Source of the DNA: JAGVSR01 sp963708775
Lineage (GTDB): Bacteria > Pseudomonadota > Alphaproteobacteria > Rhizobiales > Hyphomicrobiaceae
DNA length: 64,000 nucleotides
Direction of reading: 5' to 3'
NCBI GenBank assembly: GCA_963708775.1
Contig: CAVPTI010000015.1
Span: 179,423 to 243,422 of the forward strand
Shown here: positions 54,786 through 64,000 of the stretch, in pieces
Numbering within the stretch: position 1 is the first letter of the stretch
Layout: every line of letters starts with the position of its first letter
Made by a program: the position numbers and the translations under genes
Notes under the pieces: generated by a model
What the model was told of the DNA's origin: nothing
Seen by the model: the letters and a program-made list of their open reading frames with translations, nothing else
Databases searched by the model: none

Positions 54786-55549
54786 ATGACACTACATCTG
54801 CAAAGGATTACGTGCCTTGCGGCGCTCGCGGCGCGTGCGCACTGTCCACCCCGGCCCCGTCGCGCCCGCAGCGCCAAGCGTCGTCGTCGAGCAGCGGAGG
54901 TTCCCTCGCCGCTGGCCGCGTGGGATTCGATCTCATCGGCCGAGCACCCCTGGACCTCGCCCCCTCGTCGTCGTTGCGCACGGGTTCTGGAGGTCGCGCG
55001 CGAACATGTCGGGTTGGGGGCGGCACCTGGCCGGTGAAGGGATTCCTGGTGGCCGTGCCCGACCTGCCCGCGTGGAGTCGATCACGAGCGGAACGGACGC
55101 GCGGTGAGTGAACTGGTCGACTGGCTGCTGTCGACACTCGTTCCTACGCCGATCGTCTCGAGCAACGCGTCGGCGTCGTGGGCTTCTCGGCGGGAGGGCT
55201 GTCAACCTTACTGGCGGCGGACGCATAAGCGAACGCATCACTGCTCTGGATCGGTCTCGACCCGGTGGATCGTGACGGCAAGGGCGAGACGCTGCCGCTG
55301 CTTAAAGGTGCAGCGCCCGCGCGCTGGTGTTGCGCGCCGCACCCTCACGCTGCAATGCCCACGGCAACGCCCTGGGTATCGAGCGCGCGTTCGGCGGAAC
55401 GGGCCACTGTGGTCGTGTTCGCAGACGCCACGCACACAGACCTCGAGTGGCCGAGCGACTGGAAGGCGCGGCTGGCCTGCGGTGCCGACGCCCCCGAGCG
55501 ACGCGCGAAGTTCGTCGAGGCGGCCACCGCTGCCCTGAAGCGGATGTGA
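54786..55549 (+). CDS. Alpha/beta hydrolase (dienelactone hydrolase/chlorophyllase-like), several frameshifts
   Basis: Start region ATG 54786 ('TLHLQRITCLAALAARAHC') looks like a signal peptide. Coding stretches occur in all three frames: 'PLVVVAHGFWRSRANMSGWG', then 'GFLVAVPDLPAWS', 'VSELVDWLLST', the nucleophile elbow 'VGVVGFSAGGLSTLLAADG', and the C-terminal 'ATVVVFADATHTDLEWPSDW' with 'KFVEAATAALKRM'. Ser in GFSAGG would be catalytic, and the His may lie in 'DATHTDLE'. The gene is broken at least four times, so the boundaries are approximate. Confidence 0.6.
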
Positions 55550-55571
55550 AGGCCATGCCACGCGAGCCCCG

Positions 55572-58073
55572 TCACCGCGGCCCTGCGGTCAGCAGGTAGA
55601 CGCCACCCGGGGAGGTTGCGAACTCCAGGACGCCTGACTCGGGACGCTAAACCGCGACGGCCTTGCCCGATGATGCGACTTGCAGTGGCACGGCAGACCG
55701 CACGCGGCACGTGCGTCCGAGCGTGGACGTGATCGTCGCCCGCTCGACGTGCTGCGTTTCCACGCGAGACCGACTTCGAATCCGCCACGTGCCTCGCAGG
55801 CCTTGATCTCGCCGTTCTTCCAGGAGTCGGGCAGCGCCGGCAGCAGCGACAACTCGCCCTCGTGCGACTGCAGCAGCATCTCGGCGATGGCGGCGGTCAT
55901 GCCGAATGATCCGTCGACCTGCATGGCCTTGGAGCAGATCGAGAAGAGGCTGTCGGTCGTGTAGGTCTTGATCGCGTAGACGAAGTTGTCCATCGCCTTC
56001 GCGCGCGTTGCCCAGGCGCGCCCACGCACGCGGCCTTCCAGGCCGAGGCCCAGCCGTTGCCCGGCAAGCCGCGCTGCTCGAGGACCACACGCGCGCGCCT
56101 CGGCGAGCGCCGGCGTGCGCCGCGCCGAGATCTGGTTGCCGGGATAGAGGCCGTACAGGTTCGAGATGTGCCGGTGGCTCTTCTCGCGCTGGCCCCAGTC
56201 GTCCAGCCATTCCTGCAGGTCGCCGTTCTTGCCGATCTGCATCGGCGCGAGCCGCCCGCGGGCGTCGAGCACTTGCGCGCGGAACGCCTGGTCGGTGCCG
56301 AGCACCTCCGCCGCCTCGGCGACGTAGCCGAACAGGTCGCTGAGGATCTGCATGTCGATGGTCGAGCCGGCGACCAGCGACGTGCCGGGCTCATGAGCCG
56401 GTGACCTCGTCGAAGAAGCGGTCGTTGCCGGGCGCGAGGGGAAAGTTCTCGGGCGAGGTCGACGGGTTCGTGACGAGCCAGCCGTGCGTCGGATGCGGCG
56501 ACGAGGAAGTCCAGGAAGAACTCGGCCGCGCCCTTCATCACCGGGTAGTACTCGCGCAGGAACGCCGTGTCGCCGGTGAACAGATAGTGCTCCCACAGGT
56601 GCGTGGACAGCCACGCGCCGCCGGTGGTGAAGCCGCCCCAGCTCGGGCCGTCCATCGGCGCCGCGACCCGCCAGATGTCGGTGTTCTGATGGAAGACCCA
56701 GCCGCGCGGCGCCGTAGTGCTCGCGCGCCACGTCGGCACCCTGGTCGGTCAGTTCCCTGATCATCCGTGAACAGCGGCTGGCGCAGTCTCGCTGAGGTTG
56801 GCCACCTCGGCCGGCCAGTAGTTCATCTCCGTGTTGATGTTCGTCGTGTACTTCGAATCCCACATGGGGTTCATGTCCTTGTTCCAGATGCCCTGCAGGT
56901 TGGCCGGCTGCGTGCCGGGCCGCGACGACGAGATCAGCAGGTAGCGGCCGAACTGGAAGATCAGCGCCGCGAGATCGGGGTCGTTCGCTGCCGTCGAACG
57001 CCTTCAGCCGCTCGTCGGTCGGCAGATCGGAGTTCGGCGTGCGCGGAAAGCGCATCGTCACGCGCCGGAACAGGCGCTGGTGTTCCGCGACGTGCGCCGC
57101 CAGGATCTGGTCGAACGACTTGCCGGCGACCGCGGTCATCACCGCGTTCACGCGCGCGACTGGATCCGCGCTGACGTCCTTGTAGCTGACGAAATTCGTC
57201 GCCGCCGCAAGGACCAGCAACACCTCGTCGGCGCCGCTGACGTCAGCGTGTCGTCGTCCACCTTCATCTCGCCGCCGCGCGGCATCGCCCGCAGCCGCGA
57301 CTGGTAGCGCAGCGTTCCTGCGACGCCCAGGTAGTCGGCCGACTTGCCCGGACGATGAGTCCGTCCGTGCCGAGCCGTCCATCCGGAAGTAGTCGGTGGC
57401 GTAGTTGGAATGCGCCTGGTTGCGCTCGCCGCGAAGCTGCGCCGAGAACGACACCTGCCCGGGCGCGTCGGCCGACAGGCGCACGACGATGACCTGGTCG
57501 ACAGGGGTGACGAAGACTTCGCGCCGTGAAGCGGCACGCCGTCCTGCTCGTAGGTGGTGGTCGCGATCGCGGTGTCGAGGTCGAGTTCGTGGCGGTAGTC
57601 GTCGACCGGCCCGCGGCGCGGCAGCGTCAGCACCAGCGCCCCGAGCGACTGGTACTTCTGCTGCTCGACGGGATAGCCCATCAGGCGCGGCCGAACAGGC
57701 GGTGCGCCGCAATCAGCTGCCCGTCGAAGATGAGCTTCCGGATCTCCGGCAGGGCCTTGTATCCGCCCTTGACCGTCGTCGAATACGGCCCGCCCGACCA
57801 GTACGTCTCCTCGTTGAGCTGAATCCGCTCCTCGTCGGTCTTGCCGAAGACCATGGCGCCCAGCCGGCCGTTTCCCACCGGGAGCGCGTTCTCCCACTTC
57901 TCGGCAGGGTGGGTGTAGAAAAGGAGCGTTGTCGAATCAGCCAGGGCCGGCGTACCATCCCCAGGTGGTTGGTGGGCGCCGACGACGCCGACCGCATGGG
58001 CGCGAGGCCCGGTACCATCGCCCAGAAGAACGAGACCCACCACGAACACGGACGTCCAGCGGCACATGGGCAT
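55572..58073 (-). CDS. GH95 family alpha-L-fucosidase-type glycoside hydrolase, many frameshifts
   Basis: About 830 codons, the usual GH95 length. ATG 58073 starts a signal peptide ('CRWTSVFVVGLVLLGDGTG'). The family N-terminus 'LPVGNGRLGAMVFGKTDEER' and 'IQLNEETYWSGGPYSTTVKG' is unmistakable. Further pieces in other frames are 'WGGFTTGGAWLSTHLWEHYL' with 'FTGDTAFLREYYPVMKGAAE', 'FGMTAAIAEMLLQSHEGELS', 'LLPALPDSW' and the tail 'GVLEFATSPGGVYLLTAGPR' ending at 55572. GH95 enzymes release L-fucose (or L-galactose) from plant glycans with inversion. The protein should be exported. The number of frameshifts is at least six. Confidence 0.8.
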
Positions 58074-58104
58074 GAGTGTAGAGATGATAGTAGACTCGGC
58101 CGGC

Positions 58105-59212
58105 ATGAAGCGCCTCGTCATTCTCCTCCTGGCCCTCTCGCTGTTCGCTCCAGATCTGCTGAAGCGCAGAGACGTCTCGTGCTGATCGACCAGGACGCCT
58201 CGGGACCAGCCGGCTCGAACCAGATGTCGATGATGGTCCTCCTGCAGTCGCCGGAGGTCGAGGTGCTTGGAATCACGGTCGTCACCGGCAATGCCTGGCG
58301 GGACGTGGAAGTCCAGCACACGCTGCGCATGCTCGAGTTGATCGAGCGCACCGATGTCCCGGTCGTTCCCGGGGCCGTGTTTCCGCTGATCCGGACACAG
58401 GAGGAGACTCGTCTTGCCGAGCAGGTGACGGGCAGGTCGGTGTGGCTGGGCGCGTGGGGCCGGTTGACGACGGATCTCGCGCTTCCGGCGGGCAGCGTCG
58501 TCGAAGACAAGGCCGTGCACGGTCCTTGGGAGATTCCACCGTTGCCCGAAGGGTCGCCACGGACGCAGCCCCTGGGGGAGGATGCCGCGCACTTCCTGAT
58601 CCGCCAGGTTCGCGCGCATCCGGGACAAGTGACCATCTATGCGGCCGGGCCCCTCACCAACATTGCCCTGGCCGTCGCGATTGAACCGAGGTTCGCCGAG
58701 ATGACCCGGGGAATCGTCATCATGGGGAGCAGCCTCAATCCGCACACCGACGATCCGGAGTTCGCCACGAGCCCGCGCCACGAGTTCAATTTCTGGTTCG
58801 ACCCGGAGGCTGCGCGCATCGTGCTTCGGGCTCGCTGGCCGCGAGTCGATGTGACGACCGTCGACGTCTCCATCAAGGCCATGTTCACCCAGGACATGCT
58901 CGACGCCATCTCGAAATCGTCCAGCCTCGCGGCCCAGTACATCGCCAAGTACTCAAGGAGCGCTACTACCTGTGGGACGAGCTCGCCGCCTGTGCGTGGC
59001 TCGATCCGAGCATCATCACGAAGGTACGGGAGGTCTTCATGGACGTGGACGTCAGCCACGGCCCCAGCTACGGGCATACGCTCACCTGGGCCGACAAGCT
59101 CAAGCCCGCCACGGGCGTACGGCTCGTGCACGCGCAGGTGGACGTGGACCTGCCGAAGTTCACGAAGATGTTCGTGGATCTGATGACGGCCTCCCCGCCG
59201 GTGAAACGCTGA
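58105..59212 (+). CDS. Nucleoside hydrolase (IunH family), two frameshifts
   Basis: ATG 58105 begins a signal peptide (KRLVILLLALSLFAPDLL). Near 58160 the frame shifts into 'RRLVLIDQDASGPAGSNQMS', equivalent to the DTDPGxDD metal-binding start of nucleoside hydrolases but divergent. 'VEVLGITVVTGNAWRDVEVQ', 'DVPVVPGAVFPLI', 'VTIYAAGPLTNIALAVAIEP' and 'EFNFWFDPEAARIVLRARW' (active-site Asn and Asp region) follow. Near 58955 a second shift gives 'WDELAACAWLDPSIITKVRE', ending 'LMTASPPVKR'. It probably hydrolyses a ribosyl bond in the periplasm. The aspartate cluster is altered, so the substrate could differ. Confidence 0.77.
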
Positions 59213-59614
59213 CCGCCTTCCTGGCCTATTGGTGCGCGTCGCGTTGAGCGCCACCTCGCCCGACATGAAATGCAGGCGCGTGCCGTTGGTCGCCATGTCA
59301 CGGTAGGTGCCCGCGGGCATCAGGGTCCCCGCGAGCCTGGACGTGTTGCCTTCCCGGCTTCCTCTGCAGAAGACGGCGCCAGAGACCCCTTTTGTCTCGG
59401 CCGCACGAGGACTTCAGGCGACCTGCACCAGAATGCCTGGCTCAATGCACCAGTAGAACTGAACATTTGTCCGTGGCACGATAACGGCGTCTCCTCGCAG
59501 CACACTCTCCCGACGATTGGGCGATCTTGAGCACGGGCGGCGGATCACTGGAGCGCGCGCCTTCGGGGAATCTTTGTGAACACGCTCGGGTTGAAACCCC
59601 GAAGGAGCCTGACC
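59213..59614. other. Gap, nothing recognised
   Basis: About 400 bases between the nucleoside hydrolase and PEP-CTERM genes. A minus-strand frame contains 'RDMATNGTRLHFMSGEVALN', which may be the relic of another gene, but no family could be assigned. No RNA gene or repeat was found. Confidence 0.35.
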
Positions 59615-60476
59615 ATGAAGTGTACACCGCACGGCCGAGTCCTGGGCGCGGCATCTTGCACTGACCGGGGCGCTGATGGCCCTGATGGCGGGCACCAGCA
59701 GCGCCGCGTTTCTCACGTTCGAATCGGTTGGCGCGATCCGTCGGCGATCACCCCCACCCGCGACGCGTTTCGCGTGGCCGTCGGCGGCGGCGGGTGGCCG
59801 GCGCCAACGGCTCCTCCGGCGGGCTCCGCCGCGAAATCAACTGGGATGGCGTGCCCGACCCGAGCGCGACCCCAACCCGTTGCCCGCCGACTTCTTCAAC
59901 GTCAATTCTCCGCGGGGGGCCGTATTCAGCACGCCGGGGACCGGCTTCCTGGTCAGCGCAAACGCCGGCCTGACGACGCCCAACCCGCTTCGGGTTTCCC
60001 GGGCGATTTCCAGGTATTCAGCGCTCAGCGACTGTTCACCGCAGTTAAATAGCCCAATCACTGACGTGTCGTTCTTCGTGCCTGGCACCACCACTGCGGC
60101 GACGACCAGCGCCTCGGGGGCGGTCTTTGTCGACGTCGAGGTCGCCAACCTCACGAAGATGGAGTTCTTCGACCAGAGCAACGCGCTCATCTTCTCGTCG
60201 GTTCGTCTCTGGTCGGAAGGCAACCAGGGCCTGAGCTTCCTTGGCGCTCGTCCGCCAATGCCGGGGAGCGCATCAGCCGCGTCCGTCTCACCTCAGGCCT
60301 CAATACCATCGTTTCCAATGGCGTGCTCGGAAACGCCTAACGACGAACTGGTGGCGATGGACGACTTCCTGTACGCCGAGCCCGCGACGCCCGTCCCCGA
60401 ACCCACATCGGTGCTCCTGCTCGGCACCGCCCTCGTTGGCATGGTGAGGACGGCTCGTCGTCGGATGCGAAAGTAA
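59615..60476 (+). CDS. PEP-CTERM sorting domain protein, frameshifted
   Basis: Starts at ATG 59615 with a signal peptide that needs a frameshift near 59650 ('LTGALMALMAGTSSAAFLTF'). Later pieces include 'FFNVNSPRGAVFSTPGTGFL', 'SPITDVSFFVPGTTTAATTS', 'GAVFVDVEVANLTKMEFFDQ' and 'DELVAMDDFLYAEPATPV'. The C-terminus is a textbook PEP-CTERM tail: 'PVPEPTSVLLLGTALVGMV' with a basic end, 'RTARRRMRK'. Exosortase recognises this tail and the protein is then exported and probably released or anchored to exopolysaccharide. This sorting system is absent from typical Hyphomicrobiales and supports a foreign origin for this end. Confidence 0.8.
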
Positions 60477-60585
60477 GCGGCCGCGGTTCACAGGCCCGGC
60501 GAGCCTGCCGCAGAAGGGGCCGACACCGAAGCTCACCGCCCGCCCGGGTTGGCCAGCCTCGGGTAAGATGCGCGCGGAGGACTCC

Positions 60586-63366
60586 ATGCGCCGCGCTGCT
60601 TCGCCATCCTGCTCGGCCTCGTCCCGCCGCTGCCTGATCGCCCCGCCGGCCGGCGCCCGGCCACCGAGACGCGCTACCTCTCCGGCACCGACAAGGATCA
60701 CACGTGCCGTGGGAGTTCATGGTCAGCGCCGGCCGGCGCCAAGGCGAGTGGACGACGATCCCGGTGCCCTCCAACTGGGAGATGCACGGCTTCGGCACGT
60801 ACACGTACGGGCAGGAGAAGAACAAGGCCGTCGAGGAGGGCCGCTACCGGCACCGGTTCGACGTCCCGGCCGCGTGGAAGGACCGGCGGGTGTTCCTGGT
60901 CTTCGAAGGGGCGATGACCGACACCGAGATCACGGTCAACGGCCGGCCCGCCGGTCCCGTCCATCGCGGCGGGTTCTACGAGTTCCGCCGCGAGATCACG
61001 CCGCTCGTGCGCGCGGGCCAGTCCAACCTGCTCGAGGTCACCGTGCGCGAGCACTCGGCGAACGCCTCGGTGAACCGGGCCGAGCGCGACGGCGACTTCT
61101 GGGTGCTCGGCGGCATCTACCGGCCGGTGCGGCTGGAGGCGGTGCCGCAGGCGTACATCGAGCGCGTGGCCATCGACGCGCGCGCCGACGGCGCGTTCAC
61201 GGCCGTGGTCCGCTCGACGGCGACGCTGCCGTCCGCGCGCCTGACGGGGCGCATCGAGACGCTCGACGGCACGCCGGTGGGCCCGCCCTTCACCGCGGAC
61301 GTGGCGCCCGGCCAGACGACGGTGACGCTCACGACCCGCGCCGACGCGCCCCGCACGTGGAGCGCGGAGACCCCGCACCTCTACCGCGCGACGTTCACCC
61401 TGACGGCCGGCGACCGCGCGCAGCACACGACTCACCGAGCGCTTCGGCTTCCGCACGTTCGAAGTCCGGCGCGGCGACGGCCTCTACATCAACGGGCGCC
61501 GCGTGCTGCTCAAAGGCGTCAACCGCCACTCGTTCTGGCCCGAGTCGGGACGCACGACGAGCCGCGAGGTCTCCATCGGCGACGTCGGGCTGATGAAGGA
61601 CATGAACATGAACGCGGTGCGGATGTCGCACTATCCGCCCGACCGCCACTTCCTCGACGCGTGCGACGAACTGGGCCTCTACGTCATCGACGAACTGACC
61701 GGCTGGCAGGCGGCCTACGACAACGAGGTCGGCCCCGGCCTGGTCGCAGGAACTGGTGCGGCGCGACGTGAACCATCCGTCCGTCGTCTTCTGGGCCAAC
61801 GGCAACGAAGGCGGCTTCAACACCGATCTCGACGGCGACTATGCGAAGGAGGATCCGCAGCAGCGCACCGTGCTGCATCCGTGGGACGCCTTCAACGGCA
61901 TCGACACGCTGCACTATGCGCCGTGGGACTGCTGCGCCGGGAAGTTCTTCCACGGCGCCGACCTGATCATGCCGACCGAGTTCATGCACGGCCTCTACGA
62001 CGGCGGCCACGGGGCCGGCCTGCGCGACTACTGGAACGCCATCGCCACCCACCCGCTCGGCGCCGGCGGCTTCCTGTGGGTGTTCGCCGACGAAGGCCTC
62101 GTGCGCACGGATCGCAACGGCGCCATCGACGCCTTCGGCAACTACGGCGCCGACGGCATCCTCGGGCCGCACCGCGAGAAGGAAGCCAGCTTCTTCACCA
62201 TCCGGTCGCTCTGGTCGCCGGTCGTGATCGACGAGCGCCGCCTGCCCACGGGCTTCGACGGCCGCCTGCCGGTCGCGAACGGCTACACGTTCACGAACCT
62301 GAAGGACGTGACGTTCGACTGGGAGCTGCTCTCGTTCCCGGGGCCGCGCGACGGCAAGGCGGGACACGCGGTGCCACAAGGGACGCGCGGCGGCGCCCGC
62401 CGTGGCGCCGGGCGGCCACGGCACGCTCGATCTGGGCCTTCCGCCGGACTGGCGCGACGCCGATGCGCTGTCGCTGACCGCGACCGATGCCACGGGACGG
62501 CTCGTCAACGTCTGGCGGTGGATGCTGCGCGGGCAGGGCGACATCACCCGTCGCGCGGTCGACGCGGCGGGCGCGGCGCCGGTCGCGAGCGAAACGGCAG
62601 ACGAGTTGGTCGTGTCGTCGGGACGCACGGAGTTCCGTTTCGACAAGACGCACGGGACGCCTCGCCGCCGTGCGCGTGAACGACGCCGCGGTCCCGTTCG
62701 CCAACGGCCCTCGCGCCGTGCCTGGCGACGGCCCGCTGAAGACGTTCGCCCATCGCGCCGACGGCCACGGACTACATCGTCGAGGCGACCTACGACGGCA
62801 TGCTCCGCAAGACGCGCTGGCGCGTGCGCCCGGGCGGCTGGCTGACGCTCGACTACGAACTGCGCGTGCCCGGCGGATCGCATCCGTACTTCGGGATCAC
62901 GTTCGATGCGCCGGCCGATCAGATCACCGACATGCGGTGGCTCGGGCGCGGGCCTATCGCGTGTGGAAGAACCGCCTCGACGGGATGGGCTTCGACGTGT
63001 GGGCCAACACGGCCAACGACACCGTGACCGGCGAGTCGTGGGACTATCCGGAGTTCCGCGGCTTCTTCGCGGATCTCTACTGGGCGACCATCGGCACGCG
63101 CAGCCTGCCGATCACCGTCGTGGCCGAAACGCCCGGCCTGTACCTGCGGATGCTGACGCCGACTGCGCCGAAGGACCCGCGCATGACCGCCGCTGACGTT
63201 ACCCGGAGGGCGACATCTCGTTCATGCACGCGATCCCGCCCATCGGCACGAAGTTCCACGCGGCGTCGGCCTACGGGCCCGAGAGCCAGCTGAACCTCGT
63301 GAACGGACGGACGGGGACCTACCCGGGCACGCTGCATTTCGCGTTCGGGCGCGCGGAACGAAGTAG
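60586..63366 (+). CDS. GH2 family beta-galactosidase/glucuronidase-type glycoside hydrolase, many frameshifts
   Basis: About 925 codons. The signal peptide ('AILLGLVPPLP') is followed by the sugar-binding domain 'TTIPVPSNWEMHGFGTYTYG' with 'GFYEFRREITPLVRAGQSNL'. An immunoglobulin-like domain and the TIM barrel come next: 'GLYINGRRVLLKGVNRHSFW', 'DMNMNAVRMSHYPPDRHFLD', and the acid/base region 'VNHPSVVFWANGNEGGFNTD'. The nucleophile region may be 'GGFLWVFADEGLVRTDRNG'. The C-terminal small beta domain ('GIT' then 'DMRWLGRGP') ends at 63366. At least five frame changes occur, e.g. near 61440, 61740 and 62370. It is probably exported and acts on plant-type polysaccharides with the GH95 enzyme nearby. 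Confidence 0.8.
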
Positions 63367-63467
63367 GCGACGCGCCGCGCGCCGGAGCGCACGATTGCGC
63401 CGTTGTCGGCAAACGTGGCGTCATGCGAATGGCGGCGCGCCGGGGAGGCGCGACCCGCTTGCGGGAT

Positions 63468-64000
63468 TCAGACGGAGAACCACGGGCGGACGGCGATCCC
63501 GTTGCGCGTGTAGGCGTCCGAACCACCGTGGACAAGCGTGGCCTCTTCCACGGGACGGCCAGATGTTCGTGTCCACCAGCGAAGCGCGTCCATCAGCTCT
63601 GGCACCGGAGTTTGCGTCGACTCTGATTCGACCGGGAAAGAGCGTGTCGCCTGCCTCGATGACGAGGTCGACCTCGTGTCCGGTGCGGTCGCGCCAGAAG
63701 AACAGCGGCGGCGTGCGCCGATGGTGCAGGAATGCCTTGGCGACCTCAGCGACGATGTAGTTCTCGAACAGGGCGCCGCGCAGCGGGTGAGACACGAGCT
63801 GGGCTGGTTCGCGAATGCCAAGAAGATGACAGAGCAGGCCGGTGTCGTGGAAGAACAGCTTCGGGGTCTTCACGACGCGCTTGTTGAAGTTGCGGTGGTG
63901 TGGCGGGAGGACGAAGACGACAAAGCTCGTCTGCAGGATGGCAATACAGCGGCGTGCCGTGTCGACCGACACGCCGGCGTCGTTTGCGAGACTCGAGTGG
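63468..64000 (-). CDS. AAA ATPase/DUF4143 family protein, C-terminal part, frameshifted, 5' cut by window
   Basis: The frame is open at the window end, so the AAA_14 ATPase half lies outside. The DUF4143 half reads 'SLANDAGVSVDTARRCIAIL', 'TPKLFFHDTGLLCHLLGI' and 'RGALFENYIVAEVAKAFLHH'. 'LFFWRDRTGHEVDLVIEAGD' has the Arg-x-x-x-Gly-x-Glu-x-Asp pattern of a PD-(D/E)xK-like fold. Near 63640 the frame shifts to 'VPELMDALRWWTRTSGRPVE', ending 'AVRPWFSV' at 63468. The cellular role of this widespread family is unclear. It is common in mobile or accessory DNA. Confidence 0.72.

Overview
The window is two pieces of DNA from two different organisms, joined at about 53.61 kb. Bases 1 to about 53,610 look like a methylotrophic alphaproteobacterium of the Hyphomicrobiales (Hyphomicrobium-like). 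The support is a class I lysyl-tRNA synthetase, a PodJ-like polarity protein, alphaproteobacterial TauE/TIGR02186 genes, three pqqA genes, a quinoprotein-associated SoxYZ-like carrier and an almost complete N-methylglutamate pathway for methylamine use. Bases from about 53,620 to the end are visibly richer in G+C. They code for saccharolytic and secreted proteins (GH95, GH2, nucleoside hydrolase, PEP-CTERM protein), almost all frameshifted. This part may come from an Acidobacteriota-like soil bacterium, but that placement is only an inference.

Layout. 0-1.4 kb: the end of a type II secretion operon (gspHIJ). 1.4-5.9 kb: an RND efflux pump. 6.2-15.2 kb: lysK, a DUF262/DUF1524 restriction-like gene, a DUF952 protein, pyrD, a DUF6460 protein, and the ligase-associated helicase plus PdeM. 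15.2-20.2 kb: TIGR02186, TauE and a PodJ-like gene. 20.5-25.2 kb: a solenoid-like protein, three tandem pqqA units and polA. 25.3-35.8 kb: two regulators, TrmO, tRNA-Arg(CCG), a SoxYZ-like carrier, a nuclease, an AsmA protein, a SpeD-like protein and Mrp/ApbC. 36-41.3 kb: TRAP permeases, a GlcG-like protein and a GMC oxidoreductase. 41.7-53.6 kb: the methylamine locus.

Methylamine locus. On the minus strand lie three small membrane proteins, an APC permease, two unknown proteins, mgsA, mgsB, mgsC and gmaS. Divergently, on the plus strand, lie mgdA, mgdB and mgdC. GmaS joins methylamine to glutamate, MgsABC makes N-methylglutamate, and the Mgd dehydrogenase releases a C1 unit and glutamate. 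mgdD and the last quarter of mgdC are missing because of the junction. PQQ supply (pqqA) and the SoxYZ-like carrier suggest that PQQ alcohol dehydrogenases occur elsewhere in the genome.

Data quality. At least 16 single-base-type frameshifts interrupt otherwise well conserved genes before the junction, and the density is much higher after it. This looks like indel error plus a mis-assembly. Frameshifted genes are given as one feature spanning all pieces, with the breakpoints stated.
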